The position numbers and the translations under genes were made by a program. Shown here piece after piece: positions 27,478 through 35,479 of a stretch of 62,856 nucleotides of DNA. The notes beneath the pieces are model-generated. The model made no database searches and was not told the DNA's origin. It saw only the letters and a list, made by a program, of their open reading frames with translations. This DNA comes from Dehalococcoidia bacterium (GTDB taxonomy: Bacteria; Chloroflexota; Dehalococcoidia; Lucifugimonadales; Lucifugimonadaceae). The stretch is from assembly GCA_022824185.1 (NCBI GenBank), contig JAJEAU010000011.1:1-62856 (forward strand). The letters are read 5' to 3'. Within the stretch, counting starts at the first letter, position 1; each line of letters opens with the position of its first letter.

Positions 27478-28614
27478 ATGCCCCGTACCTCGCACAATGA
27501 TCGCGATCCTATAAAGATCGGTTCTTTATTTGTGCCGTTAGACGGTTCGGAATGGCACGAACGCGCAATCAACTACGGTGTGTTGCTGAGCAAGTGGTTC
27601 GGTTCGACGTTGGATCTCTTCTTCTCGTTAGCTGACGTCCCACCATTGACTAGGCACGGCGAGTGGCGCCAGCGTGCGCATCTGTCGATCGAGACCGGTG
27701 ATCAAACCAGGCGCATTGATGAGAGTTTCATCAACAACGGAGCAATCCATGAATTTGGGAAGATCCTTGCGAACGATTACTTGAACGAATTGACGCGTCG
27801 CATCGACCATCTCGGAGTCGACATTGCGACGGACTTAAGCGCCGGAAGCCCCGCGCATATTTTGTCGTACAAGGCCATGCAATCTGAGAACTCAATGATC
27901 GTGATGTATGCACGGCCACAACACCGTCTGCACCGGTACGTTCGGAAGAAGATGGCGGAGGAGTTGCTCAGCGCTTCGACGGTCCCGATCTTGATGATCA
28001 ACAATGATCCGGACGTCGAAATGCGAGACGTGCAACTCGAACCGACTTACGTCGTCGTGCCATTGCGGTCGAAGAGCGCGATGCAGGCCTGCCTGCCTTA
28101 CGCGGTGGGCATTGCACAAAAAGCAGGGGTCGACATCCGGCTGTTCGAGAGCAACCTCGACTATCGCCGCAATCGGCGCGGCTACGATTCGGCAAGAGAG
28201 TACACGCTGGAGTTCCTTGAAAAGGCTGGAGTAGGCTACACGATCCGATCCGTCAATTTGGGCACAACGGATACACTGGCCGTTGCGCATCGGCATTCGC
28301 CGCAATCGTGGATTGTCATGGGATCACGGATGCGACGAGGCATCACTCGCCGGTTCATGCCATCGGTGGCTGACAACATCAGGCGCGAAGTGACCTGTCC
28401 TGTACTCGCGGTGCCGAGGATGGAACTCATTCCGGAAAGGCGAAAAAGACTCGACCAATGGGTGTCTGATTGGCTTGCCCATCAAGAAGATTCAATCTTG
28501 GCTGGTACCCGAGTCCCCAGTTACGCAAGACGCCTGAGCATTTCGGAAAGATTCTCCTCGCTGTACGCTTCCGAACCCGCGCAGAGGGAAGATCGGCGCG
28601 ATCGAAGCAGTTGA
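27478..28614 (+). CDS. Tandem universal stress protein
   Basis: Two UspA-like domains. The first starts SLFVPLDGSEWHERAINYG and the second YVVVPLRSKSAMQACLPYA, the latter ending VMGSRMRRGITRRFMPS and CPVLAVP, the nucleotide-binding loop pattern. Cytoplasmic. The start is uncertain: GTG at 27436 or ATGs at 27451 and 27478 all lack a clear ribosome site; I use the last because it brings the first strand closest to the N-terminus. Its role is probably stress or ATP sensing (family knowledge). Confidence 0.88.
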   Translation: MPRTSHNDRDPIKIGSLFVPLDGSEWHERAINYGVLLSKWFGSTLDLFFSLADVPPLTRHGEWRQRAHLSIETGDQTRRIDESFINNGAIHEFGKILANDYLNELTRRIDHLGVDIATDLSAGSPAHILSYKAMQSENSMIVMYARPQHRLHRYVRKKMAEELLSASTVPILMINNDPDVEMRDVQLEPTYVVVPLRSKSAMQACLPYAVGIAQKAGVDIRLFESNLDYRRNRRGYDSAREYTLEFLEKAGVGYTIRSVNLGTTDTLAVAHRHSPQSWIVMGSRMRRGITRRFMPSVADNIRREVTCPVLAVPRMELIPERRKRLDQWVSDWLAHQEDSILAGTRVPSYARRLSISERFSSLYASEPAQREDRRDRSS

Positions 28615-28640
28615 AAGAACCCGCCAACACGGTGGCGTTT

Positions 28641-29027
28641 CTACGACATCCGCACGCCGGATTGATCTTCCGCAGTCTGTTCCGCGTTCGATCTCATAAG
28701 AAACGAGACCAGCGCGCCGATAGTCACTCCGAACCATGCGTACGGCGCTATCGCAAACCCGATTATCGCCCACAGCGAAGTCGGCACACCCAAGAGCTTT
28801 TCAGCGTCGCTAATCTGTCCGTAGGCGATGATAACGGCTGCCGGTATCAGCATCAACGCACCGATAATCAACCCGAACCAGACGACCTTCATCTCGTCCG
28901 CTTTTGCGATCCCACCACCGACGAATCCCGCTACGAACGGACTGATCGGGATGGCGACGAAGTGAACAACGGGAATCGGGATCGCAACCAACATGATGGC
29001 GAATGCGGTTACTACCCCTTTGAGCAT
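28641..29027 (-). CDS. Small membrane protein, unknown
   Basis: 128 aa with three hydrophobic segments (about 3-22, 45-66, 84-107); Gly- and Pro-rich helices (FVAGFVGGGIAKADEMK) resemble DUF5518-like small membrane proteins, though I am not sure of the family. The ATG at 29027 precedes the first helix; sequence upstream in frame looks non-coding. It is convergent with the stress-protein gene. Confidence 0.6.
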   Translation of the reverse strand: MLKGVVTAFAIMLVAIPIPVVHFVAIPISPFVAGFVGGGIAKADEMKVVWFGLIIGALMLIPAAVIIAYGQISDAEKLLGVPTSLWAIIGFAIAPYAWFGVTIGALVSFLMRSNAEQTAEDQSGVRMS

Positions 29028-29147
29028 GGAGATTCCGATGTTCTCGCGTACGGTTCGATACGACGGGTTAGTATATTTCCGGCGTTCGACGGAATGGTAT
29101 GATTTGCGGTGACTTATCGGTCTGCACGAGCGGATAGGCAGGCGATT

Positions 29148-30758
29148 TTGAGCATCACGCATCCTCCCACAGACATCCTGATACTCGGATCTGGCGCGTC
29201 TGGCGCCGCAGTCGCTTGGCGACTTTCCAACAGCGGATTCAACGTAGTCTGTCTCGAACAAGGCCGTTGGATCAAACCCGCAGAGTATCCGAACGAGCAC
29301 GAGGACTGGGAGATCCAAGCACGCACCAATTGGGCATTTGACCCAAACGTCAGAGGTTTGGCCGAAGACTACCCGATCAACGTGGATGATTCGCCGATCG
29401 ATCCGCTGATGTTCAACGCCGTGGGCGGCAGCACGATCCATTGGACTGCTCACACCCCGCGTTTCCATCCGTCGGACTTTCGCGTGAAGACGCTCGACGG
29501 CGTGGCTGATGACTGGCCGTTGACCTACGACGAGCTGGAGCCGTTTTACGATGCGTACGACGAGTTGATGGGCTGCTCAGGGATTAACGGCGACCCCGCA
29601 AACCCGCCGCGCAAAGAACGACCGATGCCACCGTTGCCCATCGGACCTGACGGCGAGCGGATGGCGCGGGCTTTCGACCGATTGGGATGGCACTGGTGGC
29701 CGTCCGACAGCTACATCAACTCTGTCCCTTACAAGGGTCGTCTAGCCTGCAACAACTGCGGAAACACCGGACTTGGCTGTTCGCGAGGCGCCAAGGGACA
29801 AACCGACGTCGCGATTTGGCCCGAAGCGATCAAGAATGGTGTGGAGCTCCGAACCGACTCCAGGGTCTTCCGCGTCGAAACCGATCAAAACGGCAAAGCA
29901 ACGGGCGCAAGCTACTACGACGCCGACGGGAATGAGAACTTCCAACCGGCCAAGGCCGTGGTTCTGGCCATGAACGGAGTCGGCACCCCTCGCATCATGC
30001 TCAACTCAGCGTCGGAGTCCTACCCCGACGGTCTCTGCAACTCGAGTGGACTGCTCGGGAAGAACTTGATGTTCCACCCATACGCGATGGTGAGCGGGTT
30101 GTTTGACGATGACATAAAGACATCCCAAGGCGCGCTTGCAAACATGATCCTGTGTCAAGAGTTCTACGAGACCAATTTCTCGAAGGACTTCGTGCGCGGA
30201 TACACGTATCAAGTAGCGCGGAGTTCTGGACCGATCTCAACCGCTTGCGGATACATGTTCGGAAGAGTCCCTTGGGGTGCGGACCACCATGCCGAGTTCA
30301 GAAGGCGTTTCGACAACGTAACGGTGTTGGGTGTCATTGGCGAGGACCTCCCCGAGGAACACAATCGGGTGGAACTCGATCCGAAGCTGACGGATTCCAA
30401 CGGAATACCTGCGCCGAAGGTCTTTTACCAGCTGAGCTCCAACTCGAGGAGGCAGTTGGACGATGCGATAGCAAACGCCGAGACCGCGTTGCGAGAAGCG
30501 GGAGCTGTGCATGTCTTGGGGACCGCTTTGTTGAAGGCCGCGGGATGGCACCTCATGGGTACAGCCCGAATGGGTGATGATCCTGCGTCGTCAGTCGTGG
30601 ATCGATGGGGACAAGCACATGACGCCGACAACATCTTCGTCGTCGATGGTTCGGTGTTCGTTACCTGTGCAGCGGTGAACCCGACTCCTACAATCGGCGC
30701 ACTCGCACTGCGAACCGCCGACTACATCGACCGTGAACGTTCAGACTTAAAGTCCTGA
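29148..30758 (+). CDS. GMC oxidoreductase, gluconate-2-dehydrogenase large-subunit type
   Basis: About 536 aa. FAD-binding motif ILGSGASGAAVAWRLS near the N-terminus, a CNNCGNTGLGCSRGAKG cysteine block typical of the membrane-associated sugar/polyol dehydrogenases, and the C-terminal GMC signature NPTPTIGALALR. It oxidises an alcohol or sugar acid and passes electrons to the respiratory chain (family role). The TTG start at 29148 is preferred because AGGCAGG sits five nt upstream; a GTG at 29109 is the alternative. The small-subunit gene follows directly. No cytochrome c subunit gene is next to it. Confidence 0.92.
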   Translation: MSITHPPTDILILGSGASGAAVAWRLSNSGFNVVCLEQGRWIKPAEYPNEHEDWEIQARTNWAFDPNVRGLAEDYPINVDDSPIDPLMFNAVGGSTIHWTAHTPRFHPSDFRVKTLDGVADDWPLTYDELEPFYDAYDELMGCSGINGDPANPPRKERPMPPLPIGPDGERMARAFDRLGWHWWPSDSYINSVPYKGRLACNNCGNTGLGCSRGAKGQTDVAIWPEAIKNGVELRTDSRVFRVETDQNGKATGASYYDADGNENFQPAKAVVLAMNGVGTPRIMLNSASESYPDGLCNSSGLLGKNLMFHPYAMVSGLFDDDIKTSQGALANMILCQEFYETNFSKDFVRGYTYQVARSSGPISTACGYMFGRVPWGADHHAEFRRRFDNVTVLGVIGEDLPEEHNRVELDPKLTDSNGIPAPKVFYQLSSNSRRQLDDAIANAETALREAGAVHVLGTALLKAAGWHLMGTARMGDDPASSVVDRWGQAHDADNIFVVDGSVFVTCAAVNPTPTIGALALRTADYIDRERSDLKS

Positions 30759-30774
30759 AAGCGGAAAATCTTCC

Positions 30775-31239
30775 ATGCCCGAATCAGAATGGACCATGAC
30801 AGAAGCCGATCGATTGGTGTTGTCGGCGGTGATGGATTTGATCGTCCCATCATCGGACGCCCTGCCAGGCGCAGGCGAGATGGGTTTGGCAGAAAAGGCC
30901 GAAGAACTCGCAGGGCAGATCGATTTGTACGGAGAAGCACTGCGACGAATCTTAGATGCGCTGTCGTTGGAGCCATCGGCACGCGCTGAAGGAGGATTCG
31001 CAGCACTCGAAGAAGATCAACGCATCGCCGCCTTGAAGGCGCTGGAATCGAACATGGTGAAGCATTTCGACAAATTCGTCGATCTCGTCTACATCGTTTA
31101 CTACAGCGACGAACGAGTCCACGAGAAAGTCGGGTGGCGAACCGGGCCGTTGCAACCACGAGGTTGGGAGTTGCCGCCGTTCGATCCAACCATCTTGGAA
31201 ACGGTGTCAAAACGCGAGCCGTTTTGGCGCAGAGTATGA
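30775..31239 (+). CDS. Gluconate 2-dehydrogenase subunit 3-like protein
   Basis: 154 aa, 16 nt after the large subunit. VLSAVMDLIVPSSDALPGAGEMG near residues 15-37 is the family signature, and the C-terminal LPPFDPTIL is conserved. It accompanies GMC dehydrogenases and is thought to help their export or assembly. No twin-arginine signal is apparent at this N-terminus. Confidence 0.88.
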   Translation: MPESEWTMTEADRLVLSAVMDLIVPSSDALPGAGEMGLAEKAEELAGQIDLYGEALRRILDALSLEPSARAEGGFAALEEDQRIAALKALESNMVKHFDKFVDLVYIVYYSDERVHEKVGWRTGPLQPRGWELPPFDPTILETVSKREPFWRRV

Positions 31240-31316
31240 CACTTGGCATCGAAGTTACGACGAATTGGCGATAACATCATTCTTGATCGAAACCTCGCGA
31301 AACAGTCGGAATTCTG

Positions 31317-31592
31317 ATGCCCAAACTGCAACGCCTTCTCTACATCAACGCTGAGAGCACACACCCGCAATCCGCGGCGCTGTCCGCCGCCATCTACGAA
31401 CCAGTCGAAGGCTCGATTACCCAGGTCGATCCCACGAGCGAAGGTTTGCCGTACGAATCCGTCCAAGCGGCGATGATCGACGGTTGGCGGGTAATCCAAG
31501 CGCCAGATGTGTGGGCGGGCATCGGCTCGGACGACGCAGGAGAAGTGATCGGCTTCCAATTCATCCTCGAAAAAATCGAGGATTTCGGCTAA
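31317..31592 (+). CDS. Small conserved-looking protein, unknown
   Basis: 91 aa, soluble, slightly acidic, with WRVIQAPDVWAG near the middle. ATG start without a strong ribosome site. It sits between the dehydrogenase pair and PhyH with same-strand spacing of 43-78 nt, suggesting one operon. Not recognised. Confidence 0.6.
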   Translation: MPKLQRLLYINAESTHPQSAALSAAIYEPVEGSITQVDPTSEGLPYESVQAAMIDGWRVIQAPDVWAGIGSDDAGEVIGFQFILEKIEDFG

Positions 31593-31635
31593 ATGAAGAA
31601 AACTCGACGCTGATTCACACCGAGGGCACCAAACC

Positions 31636-32469
31636 ATGACGACCGCTAACGTAGCAACCGACCACCGCCTTACCGACGATGAGATGGCGGCATTCATAAT
31701 CCGGGGTTACCACATCCTCCAACCCGAGTTGCGAACAGGTTTGAACGACGAGATCTACGCCGCACTCGATGGCATGGACACAAACCCCGGCGATGCGGTG
31801 CTCGAAGAAGTGCCACAACTCAACGAGGTCTGGCAATCACCAGAGATGGTCGGCGTCTTGACAAGCCTTTTGGGACCCGAATACGAAATGTTCCCGCATC
31901 GGCATTGCCATCGAAATTCGCCGGGAACGCCGAGCCAGTTGATACATCAAGACAACCTGAACGATCTTCGCATCGAGGGCGGCCAGGTCCGGCAACCTGA
32001 CCGCATCGATCTCATCCTCGCGATGTACTACCCTCAGAACGTCACGAGCGACATGGGGCCGACGCTGATCCTGCCGGGAACCCACGTGCTGCGCGCTCTA
32101 CCTGAACGAATGGCGTCGCAGGGCAATTTCCGAGATCAGGTTATCGCAACCGTCGACGCGGGCAGCGTGGTGATCCTCCATTACGACATCTGGCATGCAG
32201 GAACTGCCAACACCAGCGACACCGTTCGCTACATGCTGAAGTTCCTGTTCCAACGCACTACCAACCCATCGGTGCCGACGTGGAACCACGACCCGGCAAA
32301 CGATGCCGCCATCCGAAACCGCCTCGAATCCGAAAACCCGATGTCGATGCAACGGGGACTCGCCGGCAAACAGCGACACTTCCGGACGCGTATGTGGAAC
32401 CGGCTAGCGGGCGATCAGGCGTTGGACCTGTCGTACCACGACAAATGGTCGGGCGGATCGTGGAATTAA
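31636..32469 (+). CDS. Phytanoyl-CoA dioxygenase (PhyH)-family protein
   Basis: 277 aa Fe(II)/2-oxoglutarate-dependent oxygenase. The iron site is LIHQDN (HxD) in the middle and HAGTANTSD for the distal His; the following RYMLKFLFQR holds the 2-oxoglutarate Arg. Substrate unknown; the family is large in marine SAR202-type genomes. Follows the small unknown gene by 43 nt. Confidence 0.88.
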   Translation: MTTANVATDHRLTDDEMAAFIIRGYHILQPELRTGLNDEIYAALDGMDTNPGDAVLEEVPQLNEVWQSPEMVGVLTSLLGPEYEMFPHRHCHRNSPGTPSQLIHQDNLNDLRIEGGQVRQPDRIDLILAMYYPQNVTSDMGPTLILPGTHVLRALPERMASQGNFRDQVIATVDAGSVVILHYDIWHAGTANTSDTVRYMLKFLFQRTTNPSVPTWNHDPANDAAIRNRLESENPMSMQRGLAGKQRHFRTRMWNRLAGDQALDLSYHDKWSGGSWN

Positions 32470-32527
32470 TGGTACACTTGAAGTCATAAGTGGTATTTTG
32501 TAAGGAAAATATCTTTGGGAGATCGCG

Positions 32528-33325
32528 TTGTTGAAAGAACAGACAGCATTTAACACAAACAACGAGAGCGATAACGGCGAAACGAATGCGTTACGTAATT
32601 GGCTGAACAGGGTCCACCAAGGCGACACCCTGGAGATCATGGGTAACATGCCGGGAAAATCAGTCGGCGTCGTGGTAACCTCGCCGCCTTACAACCTGAA
32701 AAACAGCACGGGTAATGGATTGAAAGACGGGAGAGGTGGCAAATGGCCGAACGCGGGATTGATCAAAGGGTACGCCGACCACAATGATTCGATGCCCCAC
32801 GATGCATACGTCCAATGGCAGCGGGACTGCTTGTCAGAGATGATGAGATTGCTAGAAGATGATGGGGCGATTTTCTACAACCACAAATGGCGCGTCCAAA
32901 ATGGGGTCCTGCAGGATCGTTCCGATATCGTCGATGGTTTTCCTGTGAGACAGATCATCATCTGGCAAAGACCTGGTGGCTTTAATCACAACCCGGGTTA
33001 CTTTTTGCCCACGTACGAGGTCATCTATCTGATCGCCAAGCCCAAATTCGTGTTGGCACCTAGGGCGGGCGGCATCGGCGACGTTTGGTCGATTCCTCCC
33101 GCTCGCGGCAACCCTCATCCAGCGCCATTTCCTTTCGAACTCGCTCGACGATGCATTCAAGCGACAACGGCCGACATCGTCCTGGATCCATTCCTAGGAA
33201 GTGGGACCACTGCAGTTGCCGCGGAATATTGCGGTCGCGATTGGATTGGCATCGAGTTGTCAGAGGATTATTGCGAAGTGGCACAATCGAGGATTCAGGA
33301 TGGTTGGCGTGGCGATCCAACCTAG
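32528..33325 (+). CDS. Type II DNA methyltransferase, N4-cytosine or N6-adenine, beta class
   Basis: 265 aa. The catalytic motif TSPPYNL comes first (51-57) and the AdoMet motif DPFLGSGTT (220-228) last, which is the beta-class order. SPPY favours N4-cytosine methylation but does not prove it. It starts with TTG, preceded by GGGAG six nt upstream. The endonuclease gene overlaps its end by 26 nt, a tight arrangement that fits a restriction-modification pair; the modification enzyme is first. GC in the upstream 60 nt is low, with an imperfect inverted repeat around 32470-32495 that could be a regulatory site. Confidence 0.93.
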   Translation: MLKEQTAFNTNNESDNGETNALRNWLNRVHQGDTLEIMGNMPGKSVGVVVTSPPYNLKNSTGNGLKDGRGGKWPNAGLIKGYADHNDSMPHDAYVQWQRDCLSEMMRLLEDDGAIFYNHKWRVQNGVLQDRSDIVDGFPVRQIIIWQRPGGFNHNPGYFLPTYEVIYLIAKPKFVLAPRAGGIGDVWSIPPARGNPHPAPFPFELARRCIQATTADIVLDPFLGSGTTAVAAEYCGRDWIGIELSEDYCEVAQSRIQDGWRGDPT

Positions 33326-34007
33326 AAACAGCGCGGAGAGGATGCTGTTTGCCGAATTGAGGGAGATATGTGGCTCAGGGACTTGGGAGATGCACAACGG
33401 CGGCACCGGGCAGCCAGGAACGGTTCTAGAGCACCTCTTGGGAATCGACACGAACAACGTTGATCTACCTGATTTCCAGCGATGGGAGGTCAAATTCCAC
33501 GGCGGCACTGCCCCGATCACGTTGTTTCATAAAGAGGGAGAACCGAAAGGATCCGTGGGCTCGTTGGTGAAGGACCACGGATGGTTGGATGTGAAAGGTA
33601 GGCTGAGTTTCAGGCACACGATCTGGGGAGAAACTAGCCGTGGTTTCAAAATCGTAGATGAGGATAATCGCATTCAAGTCGTCCATCAAAACGTCGCGCG
33701 GGTTTCTTGGTCACACGACGCGCTTGTTGTCGCTGCTTCGGCCAAATTGAGGAACACGGTGTTGGTAGCAGGCAAAGTGACTCGCAGACAAGGCAAACGT
33801 TTCGTAGTCTTCAGAGACGTCAAACTGTTGGCTGATTTCAAACCGTCTGAATTCATCGCTGGTTTACGCGAAGGCTGGTTAGCAATCGACTTCGATGCCC
33901 GGGAGCAGTCACCCGGAAGCCGCGGTTTCCGAAATCACGGGACAAAATTCCGCGTAAAACATCAAGACATGGCCAAGTTATTTGATCGAGTTGAAGATTT
34001 GGTTTGA
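33300..34007 (+). CDS. Restriction endonuclease, MvaI/BcnI family
   Basis: 235 aa. GTWEMHNGGTGQPGTVLEHL, LLGIDTNN and PDFQRWEVKFH (57-67) followed by TLFHKEG fit the MvaI/BcnI monomeric nuclease family, whose known members cut CCWGG or CCSGG. The candidate catalytic triad is Asp58, Glu63 and Lys65. ATG at 33300, with GAGG upstream, overlaps the methyltransferase; this start places the first conserved block at a normal distance. The target here is inferred, not shown. Confidence 0.88.
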   Translation: MVGVAIQPRNSAERMLFAELREICGSGTWEMHNGGTGQPGTVLEHLLGIDTNNVDLPDFQRWEVKFHGGTAPITLFHKEGEPKGSVGSLVKDHGWLDVKGRLSFRHTIWGETSRGFKIVDEDNRIQVVHQNVARVSWSHDALVVAASAKLRNTVLVAGKVTRRQGKRFVVFRDVKLLADFKPSEFIAGLREGWLAIDFDAREQSPGSRGFRNHGTKFRVKHQDMAKLFDRVEDLV

Positions 34008-35371
34008 AGCCCGAAACGTCCGCCTTCACGATGCCCTCGTCCGACGCACCTTCCTCCTCGATCCGCGGTTCCCAACTCGCCAGCGACTTCACGGTGTCGC
34101 TAGACATCGATCGGCGAATGTACCGCGAGGACATCGCAGGTTCGATCGCCCACGCAGAGATGCTGGCGAAACAAGACATCATCTCCGAGTCTGATGCTGC
34201 ATCGATCGTCGAAGGCCTGCGGAAAATCCAAGACGAGATCGAATCCGGCGAATTCGAATGGAAACCGGATCTCGAAGATATTCACATCAATGTCGAATCG
34301 CGCCTCTACGAACTGATCGGCGAGGCCGCCGGCAGGCTGCACACTGCCCGTTCTCGGAACGACCAAGTGGCGACCGACGCACGTCTCTACGCCAAACGCG
34401 TCGCCGCAGAGTGCCGGTCCGCGTGTCGACAACTCCAACGCGCCCTGCTCGACCGCGCCGAAGAGAATATCGAAACGGTCGTTCCAGGCTACACACATCT
34501 GCAACGCGCTCAGCCCGTAACGTTCGGACACGTCCTCATGGCGTATTTCGAGATGTTCGGGCGCGACGCCGCGTCGTTCACGCAGGCCGAAACTTCCGCC
34601 GATGTCATGCCGCTCGGTAGCGGGGCCCTCGCTGGCGCGACTTATCCGCTAGACAGGGAATTCGTAGCCGAAAGATTGGGATTCTCGGCAATCAGCAAGA
34701 ACTCGATGGACGCCGTCTCAGACCGCGACTTCATTCTCGACTTCATCTTCGCCACATCGAAGACGATGACGCACCTTTCACGCCTATGCGAAGACATCGT
34801 CATCTGGTCATCGGAAGAGTTCGGCTTCATCCGTCTGAGCGACGCCTATTCTTCAGGCTCCAGCATGATGCCGCAGAAGCGCAACCCTGACTTCGCCGAA
34901 TTGATACGAGGCAAGACTGGTCGAGTCTACGGATCACTCATCTCCGTCCTCACGACACTCAAAGGTCTCCCACTCACGTATAACCGAGACCTCCAAGAAG
35001 ACAAACCCCCGTTGATGGACGCTGCCGTCACAACATTGTCGTCGTTGACCGCGGCGCGAGGGATGATTGCCGAGATGACCGTGCACGCCGACCAAATGGC
35101 GGCGGCATCGGAAGGCCGCGCCATCCTCGCCACCGACTATGCCGACCATCTGGTTAGAGACGGCGGCCTACCATTCCGCGAAGCCTATGTCCAAGTCGCC
35201 GCCCACACACGAGGCGAAGCAACGGGCAATGTCGATTTCCCCGAGATAAGCGCAGCCGATTCTCTAGCGGCACGCGACGTGCCCGGCGGAACAGCGCCAA
35301 GCCGCGTGCGCGAGGCCATCATCAACGGATACGGAGATCTCTGGTCTGCGCGTTTGGGCGGTGAGTGGTGA
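34004..35371 (+). CDS. argH: Argininosuccinate lyase
   Basis: Last step of arginine synthesis: argininosuccinate to arginine and fumarate. The 455-aa protein contains DIAGSIAHAEML, RSRNDQVATD, the signature SGSSMMPQKRNPD and TGRVYGSL. The usual N-terminal LWGGRF is absent; the N-terminus reads SSSIRGSQLASDFT instead. The TTG start overlaps the endonuclease stop by four nt; an ATG at 34031 is an equal alternative. The N-terminal change and the join to the restriction gene may mean the insertion replaced the original 5' end. Confidence 0.93.
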   Translation: MKPETSAFTMPSSDAPSSSIRGSQLASDFTVSLDIDRRMYREDIAGSIAHAEMLAKQDIISESDAASIVEGLRKIQDEIESGEFEWKPDLEDIHINVESRLYELIGEAAGRLHTARSRNDQVATDARLYAKRVAAECRSACRQLQRALLDRAEENIETVVPGYTHLQRAQPVTFGHVLMAYFEMFGRDAASFTQAETSADVMPLGSGALAGATYPLDREFVAERLGFSAISKNSMDAVSDRDFILDFIFATSKTMTHLSRLCEDIVIWSSEEFGFIRLSDAYSSGSSMMPQKRNPDFAELIRGKTGRVYGSLISVLTTLKGLPLTYNRDLQEDKPPLMDAAVTTLSSLTAARGMIAEMTVHADQMAAASEGRAILATDYADHLVRDGGLPFREAYVQVAAHTRGEATGNVDFPEISAADSLAARDVPGGTAPSRVREAIINGYGDLWSARLGGEW

Positions 35372-35479
35372 ACCGTCGAATATAGCCAACCAGCGAAGTC
35401 TCGAGAAACACTGCGTCCGTATAGTTAGACATCGGCCCAGATCGTCAAGCGATCAAATCCAAGTCAGGGAACACCCAGA

